Shown here in pieces: positions 30,801 to 43,300 of a DNA stretch of 64,000 nucleotides. The translations under genes and the position numbers were made by a program. The stretch covers positions 135,844,223 through 135,908,222 of the forward strand of contig CM045761.1 of assembly GCA_025200525.1 (NCBI GenBank), given 5' to 3'. How positions within the stretch are numbered: position 1 is the first letter of the stretch; every line of letters begins with the position of its first letter. The stretch is from Camellia lanceoleosa. Its lineage: Eukaryota; Streptophyta; Magnoliopsida; Ericales; Theaceae. Under the pieces are notes generated by a model. The model was given only the letters and a program-made list of their open reading frames with translations. It did not search any database and had not been told where the DNA came from.

Positions 30801-33140
30801 ATGGGTGTGTGGAAACATAGGGTGGATACCCCACAAAACTAGAACACTTTAGGGAAGAATTCTCCATTCCAGATGACGTCCAACTCAGACTAGCTGGGGA
30901 GGAGGACTCCATTATGCCTGATGGCGATAAAATGCCTTTCCCTGTAGTCGCCTTCGTCCAGTGTGGACTTAGGTTCCCTCTTGATATCCTCTTCCGCGAG
31001 GTCCTTAACTACTACAGCCTCAACCCCATGCAACTTACCATAAATGCCTATAGAACCCTTATCGGAATAATAGCTTTAGCTCGGCAGGAGGGTGTTGGAA
31101 TCACTCTTGCCGATATCCAGTATTGTTACACCATGAGTGCCCTTAACCTTAAGGAGAAAGGTTTCGTATATTACCTCAAGCCGAGGTCTACCGAATATAA
31201 GATTGTAGCTGAGCTCCCAGACTCCAACAAAGGGGCTCTTGAGGATTATCTTATTGTCACTGGGAACTGGGAATTTGGCCCAGGTGAAGAAGTCCACCTT
31301 TTCCCTCTCCCACGAAACGATAAGGAGGGCAAGGGTAAGAGCCCATCTCGAACTACTTAGCTGCTTTGTTTTCTCCAATTTTCCAAAATATTTTATCTGC
31401 TTCTCATGTTTTGTTACATTTTGCAGACGTTATGTCCTCCAAGGACTTTCGATCCTACTTCCTCGAACTCGAAAAAAGCTTTTGGACCTCCCTTGAGAAA
31501 GCATAAGGCCCCTTTGATCTTGAACTTCATCCCCATATACTTCAAAGTTGCCCGACGTTCCAAAACAGAGGAAGAGGAGCACCTCCTCATCAATCGCCTC
31601 TCTTGAACAAGTTGCTTCCACGTCCGAACAGGTCCCAGAAAAAGCGCCGCAGACTTCGTCAAAACAGCTGAAATGGAAAGACCGAAGAAAACGGTGCTCA
31701 ATCTCTTGGCCGACCTGCCAGATGACATGGAGGATGAGCCAGCTCAAACTATGCCCCCACCAAAACCGAAGAGAACCAAAAAGGCTCAGCCGAAGGCTAA
31801 GGCTACTGAAGCTGATGCCGAGGCCGAAGACGCCCTGCCGATCTCCCAGCTAGCGGAGAGCAGGAAGACCACCTATGCTCCTGTGAAGAGGTCGGCTGAG
31901 ACGCAGCCCTCTGGATCTGGTCCACCGAAAAAGCAAAAGCCTTCAACCTCGGGATCCAGGGTTCCCAAAGTTCCCTGGGAGCCCAAAATTACACTTGAGG
32001 CCGGTTTATGCCAATGAAAGCGCCTCGACATTAACGTCGGCGTGGCACTCAAGATGGCCGTTCTCATCGAAGGTGATCATGAAACCAACTCCAAGATCAG
32101 TGAATATGAGAACTATGCTCTCATGTTGCAACGTTCTGTCCAAGTAAGTCTTCAGAACTTTGATGATCTTGTTTTATCTTCATACTTGTAAAACATCATT
32201 TTCACTCTGTAATAACCTTTGTCTTTATAAACTGTCAGGCCGTTCAACATGCCCACGCCTTCTCTGTTAAGGCATTTGAGACAAGGAAGGAGCTCTCTGA
32301 ATTAAAGAAGGAGTTTGCGCCTTCAAAAGACCCAAAAAGAGATCAACGGAGGATGAAAAAACGGGAAGAGCGAGGCGGCCACAAAGGCCCAATCACTTGC
32401 TCTTCAAAAGGCTGAGGCGCCTGTAAACGTCAAGGAAGTTGCCAAAGCCGAGAAAAAGGAAGCCGAGGCTAAGAAGGCCGAGGCCGAAAAGAGCTTAGGG
32501 ATGCTCGGCCACAAAAAGGTTGAAATCGGTGCGCCACAACCAAGGCATGGCAGACGTTCTTTGAAGACTACAAGCTTCGGTCAAGCAAGCTTGCAACAAA
32601 GGATACGTCCTAGGTTGGAATGCTCGACCAAAAAGCTTGATCTTCGGTCGACTTCGCCATGGCGCAAGACCGAAACTGCGTCTTCCTTGCCCACTTCCTC
32701 CATCTCCAAGCCAAGATGAATCTGAATCTGGGCGAGGATGAAGATGAAGAAAAGATGAAGATAAAGATGAACCCTTGGTGAGGAAGGCCAAATCCTCCCA
32801 AGGCCGACCAGATTTTGGACCTCACCGGGATGAACCGTCGAGAAGCAATCCAAGGAAGCCGCTCGGTTCGCTGTCTTCGATATGCTTCTAATTGGGAGAA
32901 GTGTTGATGAAACCTTAGCGAAATCGACGCCGAGGTTGTGGTGACAAACACTCAGGTCGTGGCAAATAAAGAACACAGGATTTCTGAAAATAGATGCAGA
33001 GGTTGTGGACCCAAAAGACACCGAGGTGGTTCTTCCAGAACCTTCCGAGGTTCCAACCCGACACCTTCTCAAGTTGAAGAAGGACACCGACGCTTTTGTT
33101 TTCTTCTATTTCTTGTACTTTGTTTTCTTTTCTTTGTAAG
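30801..33140 (+). pseudogene. Antisense extra gene of Tat element 2
   Basis: Starts MGVWKHRVDTP at 30801, matching the start of the equivalent gene in Tat element 1. A frameshift follows, and the main open stretch 30914-31334 reads FVQCGLRFPLDILFREVLNYY, then YYLKPRSTEYKIV and IVTGNWEFGPGEE, the Transposase_28-type domain. Intron 1 is 31335-31426 (GTAAGA...TTGCAG) and intron 2 is 32144-32238 (GTAAGT...CTGTCAG|GCC). Both sit where the introns of element 1 sit. A lysine/glutamate-rich, probably coiled-coil region and an acidic tail follow, broken by several indels. Function is unknown. Two diverged elements keeping the same gene with the same introns argues that the protein mattered to them. 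Confidence 0.75.
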
Positions 33141-33514
33141 TCGTTCCTACGAGGCCGATGTGCCTCTCTACGCTGTAAACAACTTATTTATCTTGTTGTT
33201 TATTCTTGAATGCTTCAGGCTTTTAATCCTTCTTTCTGCTTCTGAATGATTCTATACTTAGAATATTTTGCATGATTTCCAGATTCTTCCTTTTTTGCAC
33301 AATCTCCTCGGGTAACATACCTCGGGCATTACACTTGCAAATTTTACTTCGGCAAGAGACTGTCCTGCATTATTTCAACAAGTATAGACAGATACTATTC
33401 AATGTTAACTTTTCTCAAGTTCCAAAAGGCCATAAATAACAATTTCAATTTGCTTTTCTTGTAAATTTCAAAAATAATCAGTGTACTTTGCTCAAATGTT
33501 TAGACCATAATCTT

Positions 33515-33975
33515 TGCTCAACTTGTAAATTGCTACAAATTTCAACAAGCGAGGTCAAGGAATCTTCTCGGCTTAACTTTAACTTGTAGATTGCTCAGCT
33601 TTAACTTTAACTTGTAAATTGCTACAAATTTCAACAAGTAAAGATATGAATTTATCTCGGCTTAACTTTAACTTGTAAATTGCTACAAATTTCAACAAGT
33701 AAAGATAAGGAATTTATCTCGGCTTAACTTTAACTTGTAAATTGCTACAAATTTCAACAAGTAAAGATAAGGAATTTATCTCGGCTTAACTTTAACTTGT
33801 AAATTGCTACAAATTTCAACAAGTAAAGATAAGGAATGTATCTCGCTTAACTTTAACTTGTAAATTGCTACAAATTTCAACAAGTAAAGATAAGGAATTT
33901 ATCTCACTTAACTTTAACTTGTAAATTGCTACAAATTTCAACAAGTAAAGATAAGGAATTTATCTCACTTAACTT
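33515..33975. repeat. About 61-bp tandem array in Tat element 2
   Basis: About eight units containing AACTTTAACTTGTAAATTGC, then TACAAATTTCAACAAGTAAA, then GATAAGGAATTTATCTC. It occupies the same place as the 58-bp array of element 1 but is unrelated in sequence. Confidence 0.93.
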
Positions 33976-34298
33976 GCTAAGCATTACTAATGTCTTCTCT
34001 CTTTCAATGTGAACCTAAGTTCCTCTTGGGTTCTCATTATTCAACATCGTGCCAAGTTGTATAAGTTCGGAGAAATTCGCTAAGATTTTATTTATCATAT
34101 CGGCAAGAAAAAATCAAACAATATCTAATGATAGAAAAACTTTAAATTACAAGTGTTCCATGGTCTAGGCGGTGCTTTGCCTTCATTATCTTCGAAGGGT
34201 ATGCCCCATTCCCTAACACGAAATTATTCAGAGGGGCCTTCCCGGTTTGGGCCTAGTGTGCGCTCTCTGGCATCTTGCTTAGTACAGACCACTTTTCT

Positions 34299-35110
34299 TT
34301 AGACTAAGTCGTTGTTCTGAAAATACCTTGGATTGACCTTCTTGTTATAAGCTTTGGCAAGTCGTTCTTTGGTATCTCGCAAAATTTGGATTGCTCTCTC
34401 TCTTCTTTCTTCTAGTAGGTCCAGATCTCGGGCTAAGAGCACATCATTAGACCCGTCCTCAACTCCTTGTGTTCTGATCCCTGGGATGCCGATCTCCAAT
34501 GGAATGAATGCTTTTGTGCCATAAGCCATGGCAAAGGGGGATTCCCCTGTTGATCTTCTCGGCGTAGGCGATATGCCCAGAGCACGTTAGGCGATTCGTC
34601 TACCCACTTCCCTTTGGTGCTGTGACCTCTTCTTTATTCCATCTAGAATGACCTTGTTTGATGCTTGGCTTGCCCATTACTTTGGGGAAAGCTTGGTGTT
34701 GAGAAGTAATTTTTATCTTGAATTTGGCGCAAAAATTCTTGATGAGTTTCTTTGTCAAACCGTGTTCGTTGTCGGCAACGATTGCTCTTGGAATCCCAAA
34801 TCTGGTAATGATGCTTTTCGGATGAAGTTCTTCACATCCACATCTCGGATTTTGGCAAGAGGCTCGCTTCTATCCATTTTGTGAAGTAATCCGTAGCCAC
34901 CAAGAGGTACTTCCGCTGCCGTTGCTTGGGGCAATTTTCCAACAAGATCCATGCCCCATTGGGCAAATGGCCAAGAAATGGAAACAGATTCAAGTCGGCC
35001 GGTTGGTGTATCAATGGTGCAAACCTCGACATTGTTCACATTTCTTTACATAGGCTGCATCTTTACGCATATAGGGCCACCAATACCCCGGTAATGGCCC
35101 TATGTGCTAA
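34299..35110 (-). pseudogene. Tat element 2 integrase fragments
   Basis: On the minus strand, broken pieces read WPFAQWGMDLVGKLPQ (core start), a TDYFTKW-like run in another frame, a region like IVADNE, and near 34529 MAYGTKAFIPLEIGIPG followed by a basic helix (ERAIQILRDTKERLAKAYNKK), equivalent to the integrase C-terminal part of element 1. Frames change at least three times within 800 bp. No intact D,D-35-E core can be read. Confidence 0.8.
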
Positions 35111-35559
35111 CGATCTGCCTCGAGTGGCTTCCACAAACTCCTTCGTGAATTTTGCAGAAAGTCTTCGACTTGAAGAGGGTGTACGACCTTAAAGAGGTCC
35201 ATGAAGGATCTTCATGCAGATGTCCTTCACGTCAGAGTGAATCTTGCCGACTTCATTACGACCTTGTGTGCTTCCTTCCGATCTTCCGGCAATTTTGCCT
35301 TCTTTTAGGAATGCAACAATTGCATCCATCCACTTGGTCCCAAATCCGCACATAATGCTTCTTGCATTATGCTCGTGGCTCTATGCTTGGGCCCGTAGGT
35401 AGTCAATCATTATTGTCCTTGTCTTCCGGTTTGTCTTGAACTTGCCAAATTGGCCAATTGTCGGCATGGTTGTTATCATCTCGGCTAACTCAGTAGAAGT
35501 CGGCGGTTTTGAAACATGTCCGCCACTGATGACTTCTTTTACGTATCGACATTCTTTCA

Positions 35560-36440
35560 TCTCGGCAACAAACTCTCCGTAGTTTGATTTACTATAATGC
35601 GAATCACAAAAATAATTACCTCATATGCCTCTGCCGCTATTGCGGCTTTAATCCAAAGAATCAATGCTTCATACTCGCCTCATTGTTCGAGGCCTTGAAC
35701 CCCGATCGAATTGATCGCTTCCAATATCTCCCCATCGGAAATTAACACTACTCCGGCTCCGCCCCTGCGGTTTGAGCTCCCATCAACAAAAAGTTGAAAG
35801 GAGTTGCCGATGTAAATCCGCAGGTCGAGTTTCTCCTTCTTTGGTTCTTTGGCTTTTGGTGGGCTTCTCTTTCCTTATGGGCATCGTTCATCTCGGCTCG
35901 ACGGAGCCCGATGTTCGATGTATTCAGTGAGAACTTCGGCCACAAAAGTCGGCCAAGACTTGGCCCTTAATTGCGGTTCTCGGCCTAAACTCCAGTCATA
36001 TTGGCCCCAAAACAACGGCCCATCTTGCAATTCTTCCATCAAGTCTCCTTCGCAACAAGGATTTTAATGGGTGCTCTGTCGAACCACTATCTTGTGAGCT
36101 GAAAATAGTGGTTCAACTTCTTTGAAGCCATTACCAAGGCCAAGATTAATTTTTCTAATGGCGATACCTTGTTTTGCGTTAGCCAAGGTCTTGCTCACAT
36201 AGTAAAGCGCCTTCATCGCCCTTTTCTTCTCGGATAATCACAAAGACTCACTGCGTGCTCAAGCTGCTAGGTATAAGAGCAGTTCCTCCCCAGGTTGAGG
36301 CGTTGAGAGGACTGGGGCCGAGGTAAGGTACTTCTTTAGGTCGGTCAAAGCGGCCTCGCATTCCTCCGTCCATAAAAAATCTGTGGCCTTTTTCACCAGA
36401 TTGGAAAAAGGTTTACACTTGTCCGTACTTCGCTTATAAT
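35560..36440 (-). pseudogene. Tat element 2 RNase H and second RNase H, degraded
   Basis: Minus-strand frames give pieces such as DFLWTEECEAALTDLKKYL and PQPGEELLLY (ordinary RNase H connection) around 36400-36260, and FVDGSSNRRGGAGVVLIS around 35800-35745 (archaeal-type RNase H, first catalytic Asp), then NNEA. Frameshifts separate all pieces. The presence of the second RNase H confirms Tat membership. Confidence 0.75.
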
Positions 36441-36444
36441 CTGC

Positions 36445-37380
36445 TTAGGGTCGGCCCTTCCAAGAAGCATCTGAACACCTTGGCGATGTCGGACTCTGTA
36501 ATTCCAGAATGGCCTTGATCTGATCTGGGCTGGCTTCAATGCCCCTTCTTGTCACCAGGTACCCCAAAAACTTACCGGATCCGACTCCAAACGCGCATTT
36601 CGATGCGTTTAGTCGGAGCCGATATGTTTTGAGTATGTTGAAGACCTCTTCTAAGTCAGCGAGATGATCCTTCGGTTCCTTGGTTTTCACGACCATATCA
36701 TCAATGTAGACTTCCACAGTTCGGCCGATCAAGTGTCTGAACATCTGGGTCACCAGCCTTTGGTAAGTTGCTCCTGCGTTCTTCAACCCGAAGGGCATGA
36801 CTCTGTAACAGTACAGACCTTTGGGAGTAATAAACGCTGTCTTCTCCTCATCCGGGGGGTACATTGCTATCTGGTGATACCCCTATATCGCCCAAGAAGC
36901 TCATCCTACCATGTCCAGATGTGGCGTCCACCAACTGGTCGATCTTTGGCAGAGGGAAGCTGTCTTTGGGACAGGCTTTGTTCAGATTTGTGAAGTCTAC
37001 GCAGACCCTCCACTTGCCATTCTTCTTTTTTACTACCACGGTATTTGACAACCACGTCGGATAATTGGCTTCTCGGATGGCCCTGGCCTCTAGAAGTCTA
37101 TCTACTTCCTCTTCCACTGCTTCGACGTGTATCAACGTCGGTCTCCTGGCTCGTTGTATTACAGGTTTGGCCGACCTGTCAACGTTGAGTCTGTGGCATG
37201 TGACCTCGGGGTCGATGCCAGGCATTTCGTAAGGTGTCCAGGCGAACACCTCAATATTCTTTCTCGTAAAAGGCTTCCAACTCCCTTTCTTCTTCTTGGC
37301 TAATCTGCCGAGAAGAAAAGCGTTCCTCATCACCCTTCGGGCGAAGACTTTCTTCAATGCTTCTTCACTCTTCTCGGCTC
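36445..37380 (-). pseudogene. Tat element 2 reverse transcriptase
   Basis: Two overlapping minus-strand frames, joined by a frameshift near 36850-36890. The upstream part has RKNIEVFAWTPYEMPGIDP, KKKNGKWRVCVDF and CPKDSFPLPKIDQLVD. The downstream part has [16 protein letters not shown], the YIDDMVV catalytic box, and [20 protein letters not shown]. The frameshift falls in the first catalytic Asp region (FLG-DIGV where FLDAYRGY is expected). Otherwise well conserved with element 1. Confidence 0.9.
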
Positions 37381-37637
37381 CTTGCCGACATCATCTAGGA
37401 CTTTCATGTCCTCTTCTTCAACCTCTCGCTTTGGTTCTCGAATCTTTGCGAGTTAACTTCATTCTCGCCATGGAGCGGTTTTTACTTCTGGAATCGATCT
37501 CCTCGATTTCCTCAATCCCATGTTCATTTGGGAATCGCAGTGATTGATGCAAGGTGGAGGAATCGCCCCATTGCATGCAACCACGGCCTCCTGGGATGAT
37601 GTTGTAAGGCGGCGTATCAATCACAATGAATTCATCC

Positions 37638-38135
37638 TCACCTTCTTTGTGCGGCTTGTACTTCGGGCTTGTTGCGCCTAAAAGGCCACGCCGGCGTTCC
37701 ATTGAAGCCGACCATCGGGCCGTTTGATTGCTCCATGTCATCAGGGTGAAGGCCTAACTCCTTGTAGCATCTGACATACATGATGTCGCAGGAGCTGCCT
37801 TGATCAATCAAGATGCGTTTCACCTGGCACTCCCCAACCTGGAGGGATACTACCAGGGCATCATTGTGCGGGTGCTGAACCATGTCTAGGTAAACCGTGA
37901 AGGTGATCATAGGTCCTCGGCAATCTTCGGGCCGAGGTCTTTTCAGTCCGACCTGGTTGACATGCTGTAGATGTTTCACCCTCTGCGTCTCCCCCCGAAT
38001 GTCGTTTTCGTTCACCGTTGAGTGGATCACGTTAACCACCCGAGGTCCTTTGCTGTGGTTCTTTGTCTTTGAAGCGGGCCGCTGGTGCTTGAGGCAACCG
38101 TGCCTGTACTTCCCTGGTTCGGGCCTCATCCACAA
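37638..38135 (-). pseudogene. Tat element 2 aspartic protease region
   Basis: Minus-strand open stretch with VNVIHSTVNENDI, then HNDALVVSLQVGECQVKRIL and IDQGSSCDIMYVRCYKEL. The DxGSS site with its Asp is kept, as in element 1 (IDQGSS). It is followed by a frameshift before RT. Confidence 0.85.
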
Positions 38136-38212
38136 GATCTCTTAAATGGTCTTGTCTGATCAGATCTTTTAAGTGTGCTTTAAGGACCTGCACTGAGAGG
38201 TGGCCTCGCTCA

Positions 38213-39569
38213 TTATGGTAGGCACAACGCCACCGAGGTTTCTCCCCATGAATTCTCCTTGTTTTGCCGCATCAAATAGGGTCGATTTCGAATTTGGTCA
38301 AGGACCTTTTGATCGAATTCAAACACCGCTGCCATCGCTTGTTTAGTCCTCAACTCATCTCTGCTTGTTTTGTCCATTGTTGCTCGCCTCGCTTCGGGCG
38401 AAGCCGCTGTTTTTTCTCGTTTTTGTCTCCTTGTTCCCCGAGGTATCCTCCTCGCTCGTGCATACTTCTCAATCCTCGCCATGAGCTCTTCCATACTCTT
38501 CGGCAGGTTTTTGCTAATGACTTCCGCAAGAAGGATACCATCCTTTAGGCCGTTTCTGAAAGAGACGACCGCCACCTCTGGTTGCACTCGTATTCGATTG
38601 AACACCTCGTAGTACCGCTATGAGGCTCGAGGCTCTCATCTTTGCCGATCTTCGTGGCCATCAATGCATCCACCCTCAAAGGTTGCAGCTTTGTTTGTAA
38701 TGAACTCCGCCACAAACATCTCGCCAGCCTTCCCAGCTTTACGCCCTTCGGTAGTTTGTGGAACCAATCGATGCAATCTCCCCAAAGGATGAAGGAACAC
38801 TTTGCAGAGCAACGGCTCGCTCCTAATCAGATAACGCCATTGAATTCAAAAATAATCCAACATGGAAGTTAGGGTCCGACTTACCATCATATATCCGAAC
38901 CTTGGCATGTCAATCTTTTGGTGCCACGAATTTGTCCAATTCCACCGAGAATGGAGTCCTCGGCTTAATCGGGAGGTTACTGCCCAAAGATTCTCCTGCT
39001 TCTCTTGAGGTAGTCTCAAGTCCTCTTTATCTCCCCGCACTGCTGTCACAATGGACTTCAAATTTTTTGGCGACTACTCGGCCTCATGGTGGCCCCTTGA
39101 TCCTTCTCCGCAGAGGCATCAAACACAACACCCGCCTTAACATGCCGATGTTCTTGGGGTCTAGATCCTTCTCACGATGTGTCCTTCGACTCTTCTCTCC
39201 TCGGCTCTTCTCGCCGACCTCCTGGATGGTCGGTGAGAGTGCCTTCCGCCTCAGATGCCGAGGGCTTCGGGGACTTCTTCCGTCCCTTCTTTGGGCGTTC
39301 TTGTCAGGCATTGGTGTGTCTGCAATGGGTATGGCGGCCGATGACATTATTCTGATCATAAAGTTGACGACCGATTGAAGGTCACCATTTTTATGTGCCA
39401 TCTCCTTTACTTCTTCATCCCTCCTCGACATCTGCCTTTTCCGTGTCCGGAGGTCATCCTCGTTGTAGTACTTGCTCGTTCGCTTTTGATGTGTCGCCGT
39501 CCGCCGACGTCTTTTTCTCAAGCGTGATTCTCGATCACGAAGTTTCTTCGCTATGTCGCCTCCTTCCAC
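38213..39569 (-). pseudogene. Tat element 2 gag, frameshifted
   Basis: Two main minus-strand pieces are seen. 39569-39084 (MEGGDIAKKLRDRE..., Arg/Lys-rich N-terminal region) corresponds to the basic N-terminus of gag in element 1. 38605-38213 contains FRNGLKDGILLAEVISKNLP, the end of the capsid domain. The central capsid (about 39060-38610) is broken by several indels. Confidence 0.75.
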
Positions 39570-39651
39570 ATTAGGATCGACAGGTCTTCCACTCCTGGAT
39601 GGAGTGTCGCCCCAATATTTTCCTTCGCGTTATTAGCCATCTACTCTTTCT

Positions 39652-39670
39652 TTCCCACAGACGGCGCCAA
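39652..39670 (-). other. Primer-binding site of Tat element 2
   Basis: TTCCCACAGACGGCGCCAA on the plus strand, two bases from the 5' LTR at 39673; identical to that of Tat element 1. Confidence 0.8.
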
Positions 39671-39672
39671 AT

Positions 39673-40243
39673 TGTGTGAGTGAATTTCCGATCACACTGC
39701 CCTCCTTAGTGATTCAGCAGAAGAACACAGGCAGAGTAGACGGCTCCTTGTAACCTGCATGTATGAAAAGACTCCGGTGGTTTCACCACCCGGGGAACTC
39801 CGACGATCAAGTCAAGATATCTCTCAAGGATAATCAAGTACTTAACTCACTAACTTGAGCATAAAAACGTACCTTAGACCCATGGGGTGCCTCTTTATAG
39901 CCAATCCAATCCTAGTCCCAACAGAACCCGTCCTAATGGATTTAGGACTCTTGCTAATCTAGGACTCTCAAGAGAATTAAGACATACTTCCTAAGAGTTT
40001 ATCTTTACCCCAAACTGAAGTCTTCCCCCAACCTTGGACTCTTGTCCACATCCAGGTTTGAGCTTCCTCTTCATTCTAGGACTCTTGTCCTTTATCCGCT
40101 TATCTCGGACTCTGATATCTTCGGAGGTATCCTCGGCCTTGCCGAGATAACCTCGGCACAACTACCATAACACGTGGGGAACTCTGCTGACACTTCGGTG
40201 TCACCTCGGCCACGTGTTGGTACTCAGAAAATATATCCCCACA
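39673..40243 (-). repeat. Tat element 2, 5' LTR
   Basis: 571-bp LTR from TGTGTGAG to CCCCACA, followed by the ATAAT target duplication. Confidence 0.93.
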
Positions 40244-40381
40244 ATAATGCTTAAGAATTGCATCGAGTGAATTCTTTCCTTTTCTTTTTTCTTTTTAATT
40301 TTTTGAATTTACTTGCAAGTATGTGACTGTTTACTTAATTCAAAGGAAAACTTCTCTACTTACTTTGAGATTTTATTACAG

Positions 40382-43300
40382 GTGTGGTTCAACAATGTAC
40401 CCCATATGCGCCTGGTTGAAGATAAAGGAGACCAAAATTGGATATCAAGAAAAAACAATAAATTTATATTTCCAGGAGGTGGAACACAGTTTATCCATGG
40501 GGCAGATCAGTACTTGGATCACATTTCCAATGTTGGCTACTTCTTTATTTTTAGATGAAATTAACCCTTATTTTACGATTTGAGCATGCAGATGGTCCCG
40601 GGCATTGCATTTGGGCAAAACACCCGAGTTGCCTTGGATGTTGGTTGTGGAGTAGCAAGTTTTGGTGCCTACTTACTCAATCGTAATGTGACCACTCTTT
40701 CAATAGCACCAAAAGATGTTCATGAGAACCAGATTCAATTTGCTCTAGAGCGAGGTGTGCCTGCCATGGTGGCTGTATTTGCAACACACCGTCTATTGTA
40801 TCCTAGCCAGGCATTTGACTTGATACATTGTTCAAGATGCAATATTAACTGGGCTCGTGATGGTATGTATACCTTTGCAATTTAATCTTTCAGTATTAAG
40901 ATGAAATAATTATTAATGATAGGCCCATTTTTTTCCCTGGTACCTTCTCGTCATTATTATGCGGTCAATTCATGTATCCAATACCTACTTCTTTTTCGTT
41001 TTTTATTAAGGTGCATCTGAACTATCTTTTCTTCTTCTTTTTTATCTCTTTCCTCTGTTTCAAAATATTAATCCCTTTTAATTTTTTTTTGATAGTACAA
41101 TTATTATACTTCAAAAATAAACTACCCTCTTTTTTTATTTGGAAAATATTAATTGTTATAATTGTACTTTTTGTGTATATTAATATTAACGAATTTAACG
41201 GAAGAACAAAATAGAAAATTTATGTCATTTTAGTCCTTCATTTTTCAAAAGGGACTAATATTTTGGGACGGAGAGAGTAATTGTTGGAGGAATGAACATG
41301 TCTTATATTTGGTGGATGGTGTTCCTGCCTTATTGATGTTAATTGCCCTTTTTTTGTTTGGTTGTTGTGAAGATGGAATTTTGCTTCTTGAGGTCAACAG
41401 GATGCTGACAGGGGGACACTTTGTTTGGGCAGCACAATCTGTTTATGAGCATGAAGATAACTCGCAAGAACAATGGAAAGGTAAGCATCATGTCCAAACT
41501 AACTTGTAAAAAAACTGAAGCCTAGAAAAGGAATCATGTCGAAATTACTAAAGTACATTGGTCAGGAACTATTGAATTCTACCCTGCTCACGGTGGGTGG
41601 AACTTCTTCTTAAATACAGTTAAAAGGTTATTAGTTATTTTTATTATTATTGTAAATATTGTGTAATTCTGAATTTATATAGACGTGTGTGTGTATGTGT
41701 TTTACTCATTTTTGTGATATTTTTGTTTTTCCGGTTTCTACCATGATGGTGTTACATTGCATCTTCTTCTCTTTCCTTGTATCGTCTCTTCATTGCTGAT
41801 TCCTGACCTTAATTGTGCATAGAAATGGAGAACCTTTCTTGGCGTATTTGTTGGGAACTTATAAAGAGGGAAGGGTACATTGCTATATGGAGGAAGCCTC
41901 TGAACAACAACTGCTATGTTAATCGGCATCCTCAATTACAACCTCCTATATGCGAAGAGAATGATGATTCAGACAATCTTTGGTATGTCCAACTTTACCC
42001 CCTTTGAGTTTCAACATTACACGGAAACTGTCTTTATAATTTGTTCGAGCATTTTTATATCTAGACCAACAATTTTTATCAAGCATCCATAGCGAATTCA
42101 TATCAATCACATGAATGATCAAATGTACTCATCAGTGTTTGACCCCGAGATGTTAATACATAAAGAAAAGAGATTGATTTTTCTAAGGGCAATAAGATTT
42201 CATTTTGGTTAGGGTAAGAAAATTGGGATTTGGTCAAATAGCCAACTGCCATCACTTTTGGATCTCTGTTTGTAATGTCTCTGACTTGATTTGGACCTGA
42301 ATATAGCACAGAACTGTTAGAAAGACAGACTTTATTTATTTAATGGCTCTACAAAATCAGTCAACTGGCTAATTTGAGAATTTAGCATGATAAATTACAT
42401 TTGGAACCTGTTTAATCCCAGAGTTTGCGAGGAACTATATTCTCCAAAAACTGTATTTCTAGTTCAGATGGAATTAATTGGATTTGTGAACAAAATATGC
42501 TGACAGCATGCACTTCAGGGAATGACGAATGTATGGTTTGAATTTTTCACACATTTACATATAAAGATGTTAGTAAAATTCTGGTTTGGGGTAAATTGAC
42601 AGAGATTATTTGACAGGGAAAACCAAATTCCACAAAAACAGAAAAACGATCAAGCAATGTGGTTGAGTTCTATGCCTTAATAGATTTAAAGACTTCTTTG
42701 GAGTATGTCAATTGATTGAAACAAACTAAAACTGATGGCGTGTTACTGAAATTGTCACTTGTTACAAGCTTTCAAACAAGAACAAATAACAAGAATACAA
42801 AGATAACCGATTGACTAAAAGCTAATTGGTACTCCTAGTTAAAAGAAGCTACTCCTAGATAACTGCTACTCCTAGTTTTCACAGGTTTGTGAATGGGTTT
42901 GAAGATCCTTTACTTCGAATACCCAGCTTTGTTCCTTTGCACTGGCCACAACTGCTGCAGCCACGTGTCCCTCCTTAATTCCTTGATACACGCAAGCATG
43001 CTCTCCCCACCATTTGGAAAGCTTCTTCACTTGCTGTAACTGCTCTCCACTTCTGTGACCACATGCTTCTGGCTGCACCCTTGAAACACAGCTCTACTTC
43101 AAAGGACTTGTCCACCTTGCACGTTCCTTTCTTCAGATCACCCATTAATTCATCTGAGCCATGTCAGCACCTCTGTCGACAGGCCAGATTCAATATTTTA
43201 TTACCAACACAAGATCTCTCCTTTTTATCCATCATACCTTACTAACATTGGGAAGAGAGTGTGTATGTGTTTGTTTAAGTAATCTGAATGTTCCTTCTTC

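Larger units (their letters stand above)
29367..40243 (-). mobile_element. Tat-lineage Ty3/gypsy retrotransposon (Tat element 2), full length, heavily frameshifted
   Basis: Direct LTRs start TGTGTGAGTGAATTTCC at 29367 and 39673. The 5-bp target duplication ATAAT is at 29362-29366 and 40244-40248. Coding order on the minus strand is as in Tat element 1 (gag, protease, RT, RNase H, second RNase H, integrase). The antisense gene is on the plus strand at 30801-33140 and a tandem array lies at 33515-33975. It is only distantly related to Tat element 1, but shares the primer-binding site and architecture. It lies 138 bp upstream of the first PMT exon remnant. Confidence 0.95.

Noticed and set aside
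40580..40885. A separate small SAM-methyltransferase gene
   Set aside because: It is exon 2 of the PMT pseudogene; junction phases fit the neighbouring exons.
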